DNA from: Hydractinia symbiolongicarpus
Taxonomy: Eukaryota > Cnidaria > Hydrozoa > Anthoathecata > Hydractiniidae
Direction: 5' to 3'
Assembly: GCF_029227915.1 (NCBI RefSeq)
Contig: NC_079888.1
Coordinates: 8,477,001-8,541,000, forward strand
Length of the DNA stretch: 64,000 nucleotides
Part shown: piece by piece, positions 36,601 through 47,889 of the stretch
Numbering within the stretch: the stretch's first letter is position 1
How the letters are laid out: every line of letters starts with the position of its first letter
Notes under the pieces: model-generated
The model's input: the letters and a program-made list of their open reading frames with translations, nothing else
Database searches by the model: none
Told to the model about the DNA's origin: nothing
Position numbers and translations under genes: made by a program

Positions 36601-39600
36601 TTGCATATGCTTATTTTCACAAATCTTGTTAAAGTATTGCACATTAAGTTGTTTTTATTACTAAACACAGGCTCAACACCACACACAACATCAGTTCCAA
36701 AATAACACAATGCTCCAACAACACAGAATGATGACAGCCGATGAACAAGGTTTTGTTTTACAACATGGCTTCAGTAATCAAAATCTGCATGCTCAGCAGC
36801 AACTTCATCAAGTAGACTCACAACATCAACAACAGCAGAATCCATTTTCAATCACCAGCGCTGAAAGTTATGCTTCAAGTCCAAACTTTCCTCCAAGTAG
36901 TGGGTTTGGTTTACCAGGTAAAATGCTTACATGCACTTGCTCATTGGAGTTTTTAACTTTCTGGTTGTTTTTCTAGGTGCAATGCCTGTAAATTCAATAA
37001 AAAAATTTGCTCTTGTATAAATAAATATATTATATATTATAATATTATATATTATAAATTTTTAAAAGAATTAAAAAATTGGGGCCAGGAAATGTGTATT
37101 GCGATTTAAATAAAACTTACCACAAATAAAACAATGATTTTACTATGATACTACTATGATTTTATTATCAATAACTCAATAACCCACCAGTCAAACTCAA
37201 CAAAGGTTGTTGTTCTAGTGTGTTTGGTGCTGTTTGGTACCATTGTGTGTAAGCTTGAATGTTCTCACCCTGGGTGCATTAAAAGCTTAGAAAGGAGCAA
37301 TTTTTTATTTATGTTTGATTTAGGTTCTTCATTTACTGACAATGCACAAATGGACTACACCAAGACAACATCATCATTCAACACAACATTTTCTGCAGCA
37401 AACGACTTCACCATCACATCGCTCCATCAAACAATGACCAGCACTGAGCAACAATCGTCTGCAGACGAAAATGCAGCAGTAAACTTTGAACGGGAAGAAA
37501 CAAAGCTTAGTCCACAGAAGGGACTGATAAGTCAGACCGAAAATGATGACGACTCCTCAGGTAAAATATTAGAGGTTGTTTTTCCTTGTAGTTAAAAAAT
37601 CTAAACAAGAATTGATTTATTGTTTTATTTTATTTGTTTGTTTGTTTGCGTTTCTTTATATTTTTTAATTTGCTGATTAATGATTGCTATTCTATGTTCT
37701 ATATTACTATATTATTTCTAATTTGTTCCCTTCTGCACACTGACTAATTCTACTTTTAGTGTGTACACTTCTTCCCTTACCTGTATGTTTATATCTAATT
37801 GAAACATGAAAAATTGAGAGTTACTGTTTATGCAGTTTAAGAGTTTTAGACTAAGTTAACATCTAAAACAATTTTATTAAATCTTACTATACCAAAGTTA
37901 TTTAATCATGTGCTATTGTCAGTTTACGTTAGCAAAACAAAGCAAAGTTTACAGATTCGAGCAATTTTTACAACTTACTAACTTACTCGGTATTAAATAC
38001 ATTAAGTTTAAGAATTTTTCTTTTGGTAAAAAAAAATGTTAAAAGAATCTGTGCAGTTGAATTTAGGGTTGTTGACAAATAGAGAAATGAACAGTAGTCG
38101 GTTATAAGGAAGAAGTTCTCTTATTCTGTCTATTGGAAATAAATATATATGTTATTAGCCTTTCAGTATTGTTTACTACAGCTAAAGATATCACACCTAG
38201 TGGACTGTGTGTCTGAAGTGCTTCTTAATGTTTAGATGAAGATGTTCATCAGTGTGGTCGGTGCAAGCAAGTCTTTCACACTCTAAAAGAATACATGCAA
38301 CATAAAACATCAAAAGTTTGTAAATATCCTAAGACTGAAAAACAAACTAGCCCTGTTGCTCCTATGAATAATCAAAATATCCTTGAGGCTGCTGCGAAGA
38401 ATACTATTTTTCGCGACTCTTTTATACCCATGGGCACACCTACCGGGATGGACTCCGAAAATAAAGAAGAAGAAGACAAAGTTAATGAGCTTAAAGCTGA
38501 AAACGAAGAGTCCATGGCTGCATTGAAAAGTTTAAAAGAGGACAATAACGATGTCGTAAAAAGACGTATGTTGATGCCTATTTGTTTTTGTTTGAAATGT
38601 TAACGTTTTATCTAATACACATTAATGTTGCATGTGTGTGTTTTATAGGACGTGGCCGTCCACCTAAATCATCCTATCCTGTAGCGCCAGCAGAGCTTGA
38701 TCAAGATGACGATTCGCCACCCAAAGCCAAAAGAAAGTCACGACCACCTCGTCGCCACAAACCTGATGAAGATGCAACAGGTGCACAGCTGGACTCTGGA
38801 CTGCCAGACGAAATGATGGTTGATGGGCACCCAAAGAATATTTTACTTTCTGCTCTAGATCCATCAGGATTGCCTACTGTGGAAAACATACAAAAGTATT
38901 TTAGTTCCCGTGGAAGAGGTATAAGTCCTACAAAGAAAATTTGTCATACACAGTTCTTATATACACTGACAGCATTCAACAAATTGTTTATATCTTGACT
39001 TTTAAAACTCCCACAAGTTCTATTCATTTACTATTCGTTAAGAACAAATTTTTTGGCCTTATGGTGTACATTTTATTAATATGCTTACATTTTTTAGGAT
39101 AATTCTAATGGCCTAAAAAATTAGAGAAATTTTAGAAATTTCAGTCAAAAAAATATCAGGAAAGTCAGGAAAGTAGGGAGTTAACATGGAGTGAATACAA
39201 TGTTTTACTTCTCTTCTAGTTGTTCTTCAGCCACAGCCTGTCCAATATGTCAGGGATTTAAGGAATTTGCATTGAGTATTACTTAACTTTTCATTGGCAA
39301 CTTCATTAGAATATGTGTAACAAAATAGCTACAAAAAGAAAGAAATATCAGGAAAATCAGGAGTTAATATTAAGTAGGCGTATTTATATATTGTGTTTGA
39401 CTGTTTTGTTTATTCTGGTTAGGGCGTGGTCGAGGAAGAGGTAGGGGAAGACATGCATTGCATCGATGTCCAATCTGTCAGCTATTATTTCCTAACCGCG
39501 TGACAATGATCGAACACAAACGAAAACACACCAAATTATTTAAATGCAAAATATGTAACGAAGGTTTCTATACTGAGGACAAATTGGAAAAACACTCAAC

Positions 39601-41537
39601 AAGGGAGAGTCATACGTATGGTTGTGATCAATGTGAACGAATACTAACAAGCAAGCCAGCTCTGGTCCGTCATAAACTCAGCCACAGTGACAAAATACAT
39701 AAATGTGACGAGTGTGCAAAATGTTTTAAAACGGACAAGGACTTGAAAGGTCACAAACTTGGCATGCATAGTGCTACTCGTGATTTTGTTTGCGAAGTAT
39801 GTGGTAAAGGTTTTTCGCGTCGTGAAAAGTTGAAGCGTCATCTTATGATACATGCGCCGGACAGACCGATCTACACGTGTCCGTTTAAAAATCATGTCGG
39901 TTGCGACAAAACCTTTTACCGTAAAGACAAACTTACGCGTCATTTATACTCGCACTCGAAAGTAAAGCCCTTCAAATGTGATCAGTGCGAGAAGAGTTTC
40001 GCAAGAACGGATAATCTTCGTGAGCATATTCGCTCGCATACAGGTGAGGGGATAGTTACGTTTGTTATCAGTGTTCTTACACAGTCATTCACGGAAGATG
40101 TGCGGAAGCCCATTAGTGCTGTCTAATTTGCCACTCTAACTGAAGCAAACAAGTCTTTGCAAGTAAAAAATAAAATATTTTTTTTTCACTTAAGGTGACA
40201 TTGTGAAGCAAGATTAATAGCACTAATGGGCTTCCGTAGTATTGTTTATACAGACGTTGGTCAGTCCAATTATTAGCAGTGAACAGTCATGAGAAATCAT
40301 AATTCAAGCTATTCAAAGTGTCAGTTTTAGCCAACATAAATCTATCTATCGAGCATCTTCAATCTCACCGGTTGTTTAAAAAGATTAGGCGGCTAGTGGA
40401 TATTTAATTTCACGAGAAACAGGAATTTCATTTCGGAAAAGCCGTTCTTTAGTCATACTTGCTTTGTTTGATGTTTGACCTCTCTGATTAGAACAATAAT
40501 TTTTGAGAAATATTTTGTTTTTAGGCGTTTTCAGGTATTATTGTACTGTATGCGGAAAGGGGCAGCCAGGGCCAAAAAAATTCTTGCAACACATGCTAAA
40601 ACAACATAACGTAGAAAACGCGGACATACCACAACCGTTCGACGAGCTGGCTCCCGAACCGCTAATACAACAACATAAAGCAGTGGTTCAAGCCGAAACA
40701 GCCGCCCGACTTGCCCGAGCTGCATCTAGTGTTAAAAAAGAAAGAGATAAGGTGATGTTTCTGTTCCAGGCGTATTTGTCCTGCGTGGTAGCCTTACATC
40801 ACCTTAATTATTTGGGGTTATTAACCTAATTTTTTGTTTAGAATGGTCAGAAATTGCGCAAGGATAGTATGGGCGTACAGGAGATAGACCTCGAGCCGCC
40901 GGCACATCATGTTACCTTGGCAACGATGAACAGTTTAGGGTTACAACCAACGCTGATTGCATCGCCCACGCAGCAAGCTGTGTCGTCAGAGCAACAAAAC
41001 ATGTCGCAAGCAAGATCGGGAATCGAGACATTGTACTCGATCAATCAACATACTGCAGGCTCACCTCAGTTTCAAATTAGCCGGCACATACCCGAAAACA
41101 TGGTGCGACATTTGAGCGAGAGTATGCTACGCGACAGTATGGTGCGAGACACGTTGAATCGTGACAACAACATGCGGGATAACATGAATCGCGAGAATCT
41201 CGCCACGTCTCAAAATATGACGCGACACATTGATAGTGGAGAAGAGAATATCAATCGACAGTTGCGGCAAATTACTGAAAATAGCGCCAATCAGCAGACG
41301 CGGGAGGTGCAAGAACAACAACAACAACAGCAAGGTTTGCCCGCGGCTATTACAGTGGAGGCTGGGGAAATCCCTGTTTCAAGAGGATTGCATCTACTCT
41401 CACAGGGCGTGCTACCAGGAAGCCTGCAGTTCACAACTTTATTAAATAGTGATTTAGTTGCAATTGGTGAGGCTGTTATACGGAATCAAAGTGGAATACC
41501 AACTATGTTTCAACAAAAGTTTGGACCTGCGCAGTAA
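33618..41537 (+). CDS. C2H2 zinc-finger protein with AT-hook, ZNF341-like
   Basis: Eight coding exons: 33618-33737, 36671-36917, 37324-37560, 38236-38565, 38649-38918, 39423-40043, 40525-40751 and 40842-41537. All phases close; 915 residues. The N-terminus is Gln/His-rich. A degenerate finger with a final Cys instead of His ([18 protein letters not shown]…C, about 206-228) is followed by an AT-hook (RGRPPK, about 312), a basic stretch, a (GR)5 tract and eight C2H2 fingers (about 417-635). The run CPF(x3)H(x)GC(x)K(x)F(x)R(x)DKL, then SHS, then KSFAR…HIRSHTG, follows human ZNF341 closely, as does the early C2HC finger. Human ZNF341 activates STAT3 and STAT1 transcription in the nucleus. The C-terminus is Gln-rich with a MRD/NRD-rich segment. 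It is a nuclear DNA-binding regulator. Orthology to ZNF341 is from memory of motif order and needs a search. Confidence 0.85.
33738..36670 (+). other. Intron 1 of the zinc-finger gene
   Basis: 2.9-kb intron, donor CAG|GTATTT, acceptor CACAG. No gene or clear mobile element recognised; two short CCTGTTGTCTCTTT copies occur near 35598 and 35850. Confidence 0.5.
37018..37065. repeat. TATTATA-rich low-complexity palindrome
   Basis: Alternating TATATTATATATTATAA units in intron 2 of the zinc-finger gene; self-complementary. Confidence 0.7.
40102..40236. mobile_element. 135-bp MITE in intron 6 of the zinc-finger gene
   Basis: The ends CGGAAGCCCATTAGTGCT and AGCACTAATGGGCTTCCG are perfect inverted repeats. 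The interior is short and A/T-rich. The element begins about 60 bp after the donor of exon 6. Confidence 0.85.
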
Positions 41538-42459
41538 CGATTGTACAACCGTTATGTGTTACCTATAGGTTTGCTGTGCAAGCTCGCATCGAATGCAAAG
41601 TGTTGTTAAAAAGTGCCGACAGCGATGATGGTGTTTTGAACAGGGTTGTCTGCACTCCCCAACACATCAAGGTAACCCGAACCCGAAATATGAAAGTTGG
41701 TTATCTCTAAGTAATGCCTGACGTACTGCCATTCCACTGACGCTTATAGGCAAAACAAGATCACGTGATTAATCACTAATCAGAGACGCTTTTGTTTTAG
41801 TAACTAGTTTTCGTTACGGTGGAGAATGAGATTCTATCGGCGCCAATGTTCTATATGTGTGATATTTTTATAAGAACATTAAACCTTTTTGAAAGGCTGA
41901 GAGCAAATTCTTTAACAAATTGTACGTATCATTTCATTTTTTATTTAAAGCTTCAATATATTCTTTCTAAAGTCTTCCCACTAACTTTAGAGATTGTGTT
42001 ATTGATATATTTTGCGAAATCTTTATCAGATGCTGTGGATTTTTAAGTATAAAGCCACGTGGACTATCATAGAACTGTGTTTTATATTTCTTGTTTTTGT
42101 GTAAAAAAGAATGTGTTTATAACTTTTCGCTTATATTAGAATGTATAAACAATAGAGGAATGGATATTTTTCCAGCTATATTTAACTTCGTCTTGTGCTG
42201 TTAGAGAATACTCACAAATAGAAAATTGTGTGCTAATCTGAGGTTGAGGAGGAGGGAGGGTGGCATGCCGGGAAATATGGAGTTCTCGAAGAATAGAAAA
42301 AATATTTGGTTGTTAATCGCATGTTCTGGTTTCACTTTTTAGTGAAAGGGCTGGATGTTAAATGCACAGTTAAAACCTACTTTTATTCCATTCAAATTTT
42401 TAGCGTAATCGCATATTTAAAATGACGTTTTCAACGTCTTACAGGAAATTGGGAAGAAC

Positions 42460-42540
42460 AACCTCGTCTCTAGGACTTTAGGTTTTTTACATCAGGACGG
42501 AAACTGAATATAAAAAAAAAATCTAAGAAGCCCTGTGGAC
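42460..42540. mobile_element. Small hairpin element with AACCTCGTC…GACGAGGTT ends
   Basis: Inverted ends AACCTCGTCTCTAGGAC and GCCCTGTGGACGAGGTT around an A-rich centre. A member of the family also seen at 44099, 44804, 50058 and 50246. Confidence 0.6.
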
Positions 42541-42668
42541 GAGGTTCGGAAAATAAATTATGTATATATATAAATTTAACTTTGCAATCATTTTGCGTTG
42601 TGTGCTAACTTGGAAAGATATTTAATGTATTCAATCTTTTGTATTTTTGTATTACCCCGGTTAACCCT

Positions 42669-43066
42669 GGAATACACCTTTCCCGAATTTCATAAGTTAT
42701 AATAATTATGACGTCATCCAAAATTTTATAATGTTCTGTGCTCTTCAAATATGGATATTCAGATAGAATATTAAATTATCACCACAAAAATGAAGTCTTT
42801 AGAGCAATATAATGTTCTGGTTGGATTTTATTTAAATTTGAATAATTATTTTGAAAACGAGGCTATCCTTAGGAAGCTCGGCTATATAAAGGGTCTGGCG
42901 GTAACTTTCAGCTCTGAATTAAGGCACTTAACAAATAAAAATATTTACGAATTTAGGTAATTTGTTCCACCTTTTGCTAAGGAACTTAGGGATAAGAATC
43001 ATTTTTAACATCGACCTCTTTAATTGAGTTTTGCATAATTAGAAAATTCGGGAAAGGTGTATTTCC
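42669..43066. mobile_element. ~400-bp MITE with TIR GGAAATACACCTTTCCCGAA
   Basis: The left end GGAATACACCTTTCCCGAATTT and the reverse complement of the right end (GGAAATACACCTTTCCCGAA and on) agree over about 23 bp with one gap. The interior is A/T-rich with no coding frame. Target duplication is not clear. Confidence 0.7.
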
Positions 43067-44098
43067 TTTATCACAAGTAACGCTAGTAGCGTATGTTTTA
43101 ACAAGAAACCCGTGTATACGGAACTAGATGCAGAAGCATCAGAATAATTAAGAAACTTTCAGTACTGAACTTTTTTAGCTTATATTATTACAAACTTTTT
43201 TTTCAAAAAAAATAAAATTTGAAATCGAATCGAACAGCAAAATTGGATTAAGTCAGAAGAATAACCCTTTTATTACGTAGATCGTATCGTTTTGGCTGCT
43301 GTAAAAATTAAAAACCTGATAAGAAACGCATTACTGAAAGCACAAAAAAATAGGAAACATCGAGTGCCAGAGTCCTTTACTTGGTTTCTTACAACAACAA
43401 AAAAGTGTATATATGAAAACTCCCTTCGCTGAGAAAATAAAAAATCCTTCACTACTTGTACTTCTTATCACTATGGTAACTTTAAAAGTACTTTTGGTTC
43501 GTTCATTAATAGTATTGAATACTAAATAAAAACTCGTAATCCTTATCATAACGAATTATTTATTAGTTCTTTTAATATCTTTTCTATACAATATTCATTG
43601 GTGTTAAATGGACGTATCCTCAGCGCTAATTATGAAAAATGACGCTTGATATTACACGAGAAAGTTAGACAGTGTGGTATAGAGGGGAAAAAGTCGAAGT
43701 CAATATTGTCAGTTGTGGAGGTAATAGAGCAAACTTGAATTGGTTATATATTTTTATAATAACCAGGGAAATTTGATTTTTTGTTGGAGTTTTCTTATTA
43801 TTAACATGTTCAGCCTGAAATTGTTCTTATTTTGTTCTTATATTTTGAGCATTATTTTTCAGTCATTCCCAGGTTGATTGTTTTTAATTAAATTGTTCTT
43901 ATAAAAAAGTATTTTTCGTTTCGTATGTCTTTGGTAATTCTGAATATAATAAGAGATTGGCTAATGAAAAATTTCCAGGTTAAAATTAAACCTCGGAAAC
44001 GCTACAGGCCCTAGGGTCGAGGTTAGTCAAAATTTAACTGGATTAAAAGGAAAAATTAAGTGACCAACTATTATTATTTCTCACGACGCTCACTTTTC

Positions 44099-44186
44099 TC
44101 AACCTTGTTCCCAGGACTTGTTAGACTTTTTATATTTGGACGGCCTAAACAAGCCTAACAAGTACTTGGGACAAGGTTGCTCCTTT
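44099..44186. mobile_element. 88-bp inverted-repeat element, AACCTTGTTCCCAGG type
   Basis: CAACCTTGTTCCCAGGACTT and CTAACAAGTACTTGGGACAAGGTTG form a near-perfect hairpin. It lies 270 bp upstream of the first receptor-like gene. Confidence 0.65.
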
Positions 44187-44457
44187 CTCTCATGATACTA
44201 GGGTGGTCGCCTAATGTTTTCGTGATTTTCCGTAGTGTCTGTTGGACTGAATCTCTGCTTCGTTTAATATATAAACTTCAACCCTCGATCCCAATCATAA
44301 AAGCAAAACAAAAACAACTTGAAATTGAGAGTGAATTTGATTTCGTAGTAGACTTAGAATAAATAGTATTTTTCCCGAAGCCAAAACTTTGGGAAATTTA
44401 TTATAATATCGTAACTTCGTTCTTTCATTAGATTGGTTAGATAACTGCTGAGTAAGC

Positions 44458-47299
44458 ATGATGTGGTTAAATCATCTTTTATTAATTTCATGGTTGAGCG
44501 GTTGTTCATTTTTCCAAGTAAAACGTCAACAAGACTCCGATGTTGTATCCGACAGTGTCATTGGTGGAGTGTGTGGACAAGCATCATCATGCATATGTCC
44601 AAACCAGGACAGTCTTGGAACTACTTTTTTCTCTCCGGCAGGTGCCGACATGTGTGTTAATGAAATATCAGGTAAATGTTTCTGTTTTAAATCTTTAAGC
44701 ATAGATTTTTCTCTCTTTCGTAATAGATCTCAGATAGCGCTAGAATCCCTTTATGTGTAATATTTACACTGAAATGTACAGTAGACTTTCTCTTATTTAA
44801 ACACACGCCAACCTCGTACCCAGGGGTTCTTTCAATTTGTCATTAATGTAGTTAAGTAGGTGCTCGCGGCTTTGACATCAGACAACAAACTCTGGGGACG
44901 AGGATGAACACATACGGGACCCGAAAATTCGTTTGAATTATAGAGAGTTCAAATTGTAGAAAGTTGGACTGTTTGCAAAAATTTGCGAGAATGTCCCTCG
45001 TCCAATCCACTTTTATTCCTGTATCAACAGCCCTGTCTTTCTCCTTACGGCATTTTAACCGCTTGTCTGATCAAAGCATTGCAAATATAGAACCTGTTAC
45101 AAAAAGCTAACCGCATTTCTCATGCTCGTCAATAATGCCACATATAAAACAAACGATGTTTGACATGTAAGTTGAGTAACGTCACAATTTAAGTTTAGAT
45201 TGCAACTTGCTGGTTGAAGATGAAGACAACAAACTTCACAAATTATTTGCAGTAAAGGTCGGATCTTCTTCGCAGATGTTACACTCCATCACAGTTGTCA
45301 CTGGAAATGCTAGTGTTTCTGTGTGTTCAAACGACAATCCTGTCGCGTCACCAATCTTTGTTCGTGATAATCTAAACACACTGGTTTGGAACGCCAATTG
45401 GTCACCAGAGTTCAAAAATCGCGTGGTGTCTGAGAAGTTTGGAAACAAAGTGAGTTTTCAATTTGTTTATCTTTTTAAAGTCAAAGCCCCTCCCCAGGTC
45501 CTTTTACCGACCAGAAAAAGTCAACATTCCCTAAAGACAAATATTTGTGTTTCGCTTTAGGTGAAGCTAAATATGAGCACCCACTGGAGTGGTTTACTCG
45601 TAAAAATTTATATTTCCTGCGGGACAGAAGAACAGTGCGTGGCTGTCAAGTTTTTGGGTACACAAGAATGTAAGTAAAAATTATATGAAGTACAGATAAC
45701 TAATCAAGACCTTTATTTATATGTTCTCTTGTCTATATTTTAATTTGTCAATTAATCTGTCTGCTCCCAACCCTTCCACCTCTTTTCTTGCCTTTTTCTT
45801 CATTATTTTAATCTAAAAAAAACTTACCCCTGTCTGCAGATCCGTTACAAGAACAAGCTGTGTCCACCATTCTTGGTTCACGCTTACCTGAAAAGACATC
45901 TGTGATCAACAGTTTATCATTGAGTGTAGCATCACTACCTAAAAGTCGAATTTCCTCCACTGCAACATACACTAGTATGTCTTCTGAGACGATAACGCCG
46001 TCAACCCAGGATTTGTCAACTTCATCTCTGAAAACACAGTCGGCAAAGTTAACGACACTTACAGCGTCAATGACGACAGAAAGCCCCGCCAAACATAAAT
46101 CATCATTTGAAACAATGTCTGAAACGCCTGCAGCAACGTCGGTAAAAACGCCTGAAGCAACGCCGCCAGCAACGTCAGCACCAACGTTGCCGTCATTCTC
46201 AATAAAATCGTCATCCCTCGAACCCGTGTTAGCCACACCTTCATTAATTCTTACAACTGCCAAGTTCACACACAACTTTGAAAGTATAAACCCAACCACT
46301 TCAACAACACATACGAATCAGGTTTCAAGTTCGACCACGGTGGTTATACCAAAGCAAGACAAATTGTTGGATGATGACGATGATAATAAGTTTTTAGAGA
46401 TATTCATCAGTTTGAGCGTAGCTTTGATTTTAATCATCATAATTCTCTTCATTGTATGGTTCTGTAAGAGGTAAAAACTGTATTTCTGACATTGACCACC
46501 CGGCGCTTATTTAATTGTTTTGAAATTTAGGAAGGTTACTAGTTACGCTTCAACCTCTTTCCACAGGGCTTTTTTCTCCAACTGACAACTTTAAACAGCC
46601 TTCTCCCTCCTTTTTTTACAAATAACTACCTGTCTCTTGAGATACAGCGTGCTTGATAGTTTCCTTCATACGCGTTACGCACGCCATGCGTGGTCTCATT
46701 ACCTTTAATTATGCTCACTTCTTTATCGTTACAGGAGAAGACGTAAAATCAAGATGGAGGAGGTAAGAATGCTTCCTCATCGAGGTTCTGATGTTGTGTA
46801 TATGTAGTAGTAATATTAATTCTATCTCATTTGTTAGGAACGACGAAGGAACAGATTAAGAGTGGAGTATGCATCTATAAAATATTTAAACAACAGCGCA
46901 AACGGCTCGATCTCCTCCGCTGCTGCTGTTTTAAATAGCGCGAAAGCCCTCTCTACGAAAGGACTAATCGAGGAAGATGTGATGAAGAGCAATCCAACGT
47001 TCGAGTTGAGCGATAGAAGTTCAGAAGTCTCTCCTACGCATTCCGACGGCACGCTGCGAGAATTATCACCTTTGCCGGACGATAAGCCCATGTACGATGT
47101 GATTGAAACTTCAATATACGACAACCCAGGGTATACTAGTGAAGACGATCCAAAGCTTGAAAAGAGTGAGTACCCATCAAATGAAATGGTAGATGATGAT
47201 ACCATGTTTCATTTTAACCATGAAGATACCGGTCACGTAGAAAAAGTACGGAGGCACTCCTTAGAACCAATACAAGAACATTCGTATAATATCATATAA
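44458..47299 (+). CDS. Type I membrane protein, receptor-like, copy A of a tandem pair
   Basis: Six exons: 44458-44671, 45199-45449, 45561-45669, 45840-46470, 46735-46762 and 46838-47299; 564 residues. A signal peptide (MMWLNHLLLISWLSGCSFFQ) is followed by a cysteine-containing ectodomain of about 170 residues (CGQASSCIC, DCNLLVE, PIFVRDNLNTLVW, NKVKLNMSTHWSGLL, ISCGTEEQCVAVKF). Next come a Ser/Thr-rich mucin-like stalk of about 165 residues, an acidic DDDDDN patch, one transmembrane helix (ALILIIIILFIVWF) and a basic stop-transfer (CKRRRRK). The cytoplasmic tail of about 160 residues has NPTFE, YDVI and YDNPGY; NPxF/NPxY motifs bind PTB or endocytic adaptors. Likely a cell-surface receptor or adhesion protein. 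I do not recognise the ectodomain family; it is not obviously Ig, EGF, CUB or lectin. AATAAA lies at 47444. Confidence 0.88.
44804..44906. mobile_element. Inverted-repeat fragment, CCTCGTACCCAGG type, in intron 1 of copy A
   Basis: AACCTCGTACCCAGGGGTTCT and CTCTGGGGACGAGG frame about 100 bp; the same arrangement is seen at 50352-50472, including the TTGACATC / GACATCAGACAACAAAC-like core. Confidence 0.6.
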
Positions 47300-47889
47300 T
47301 TGAGCTAAATTCCATGCTTCATAACCACCGAAATTTATTCTTCTTCATATTTTCAAGCAGCACAGAAGAATAGTCACAAACGAACTTATCTTTAAAATGA
47401 CGCAGTGTCGTGCTAAGAATGGAACGCATACTACAAAGTTTTTAATAAATTACTTTTTTATATTTTAAGCGAATAAAAAGTAGGATGCTATAAAAAATGA
47501 TAAAGGAGTTCCGTTGATAAATTGTATATAAAAGAATCTAGTTGTTATATGGATGGGTCATAGATGACGTCATCAAAACACGGCCCGGTAACAGGATTTT
47601 TCGCGGCCTATTAAACTAGTATCATAGAAAATAGACAAAGTAATCAGACAGAGGGCGTTTTCATATTTTTTTTAAAAAAAATTGAAAATATTTGAGATTT
47701 TAGAGTGAGGAATGAATTATTGTTGAAACCATGTAACATTTTTATAAATGCGACAGTTGTAAAACTAAAATTGAGGAGACTTGTCAACATTAAAGTAGAG
47801 GCGAACAAAATATTATTTTGCGGCATCCAGAAAATAAATTTCAAACGAGAGAAAATTCTTATAAATTTCTTAATCCTTAAAATCTACTA

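Larger units (their letters stand above)
41538..44457. other. Intergenic region with small inverted-repeat elements; no gene recognised
   Basis: Holds the zinc-finger gene 3' UTR, the elements listed at 42460, 42669 and 44099, and a GTTCTTAT-rich fragment near 43820-43905. No coding exon could be supported. Confidence 0.45.

Noticed and set aside
45808-46299. 163-codon minus-strand frame
   Set aside because: Shadow of the Ser/Thr-rich stalk of copy A.
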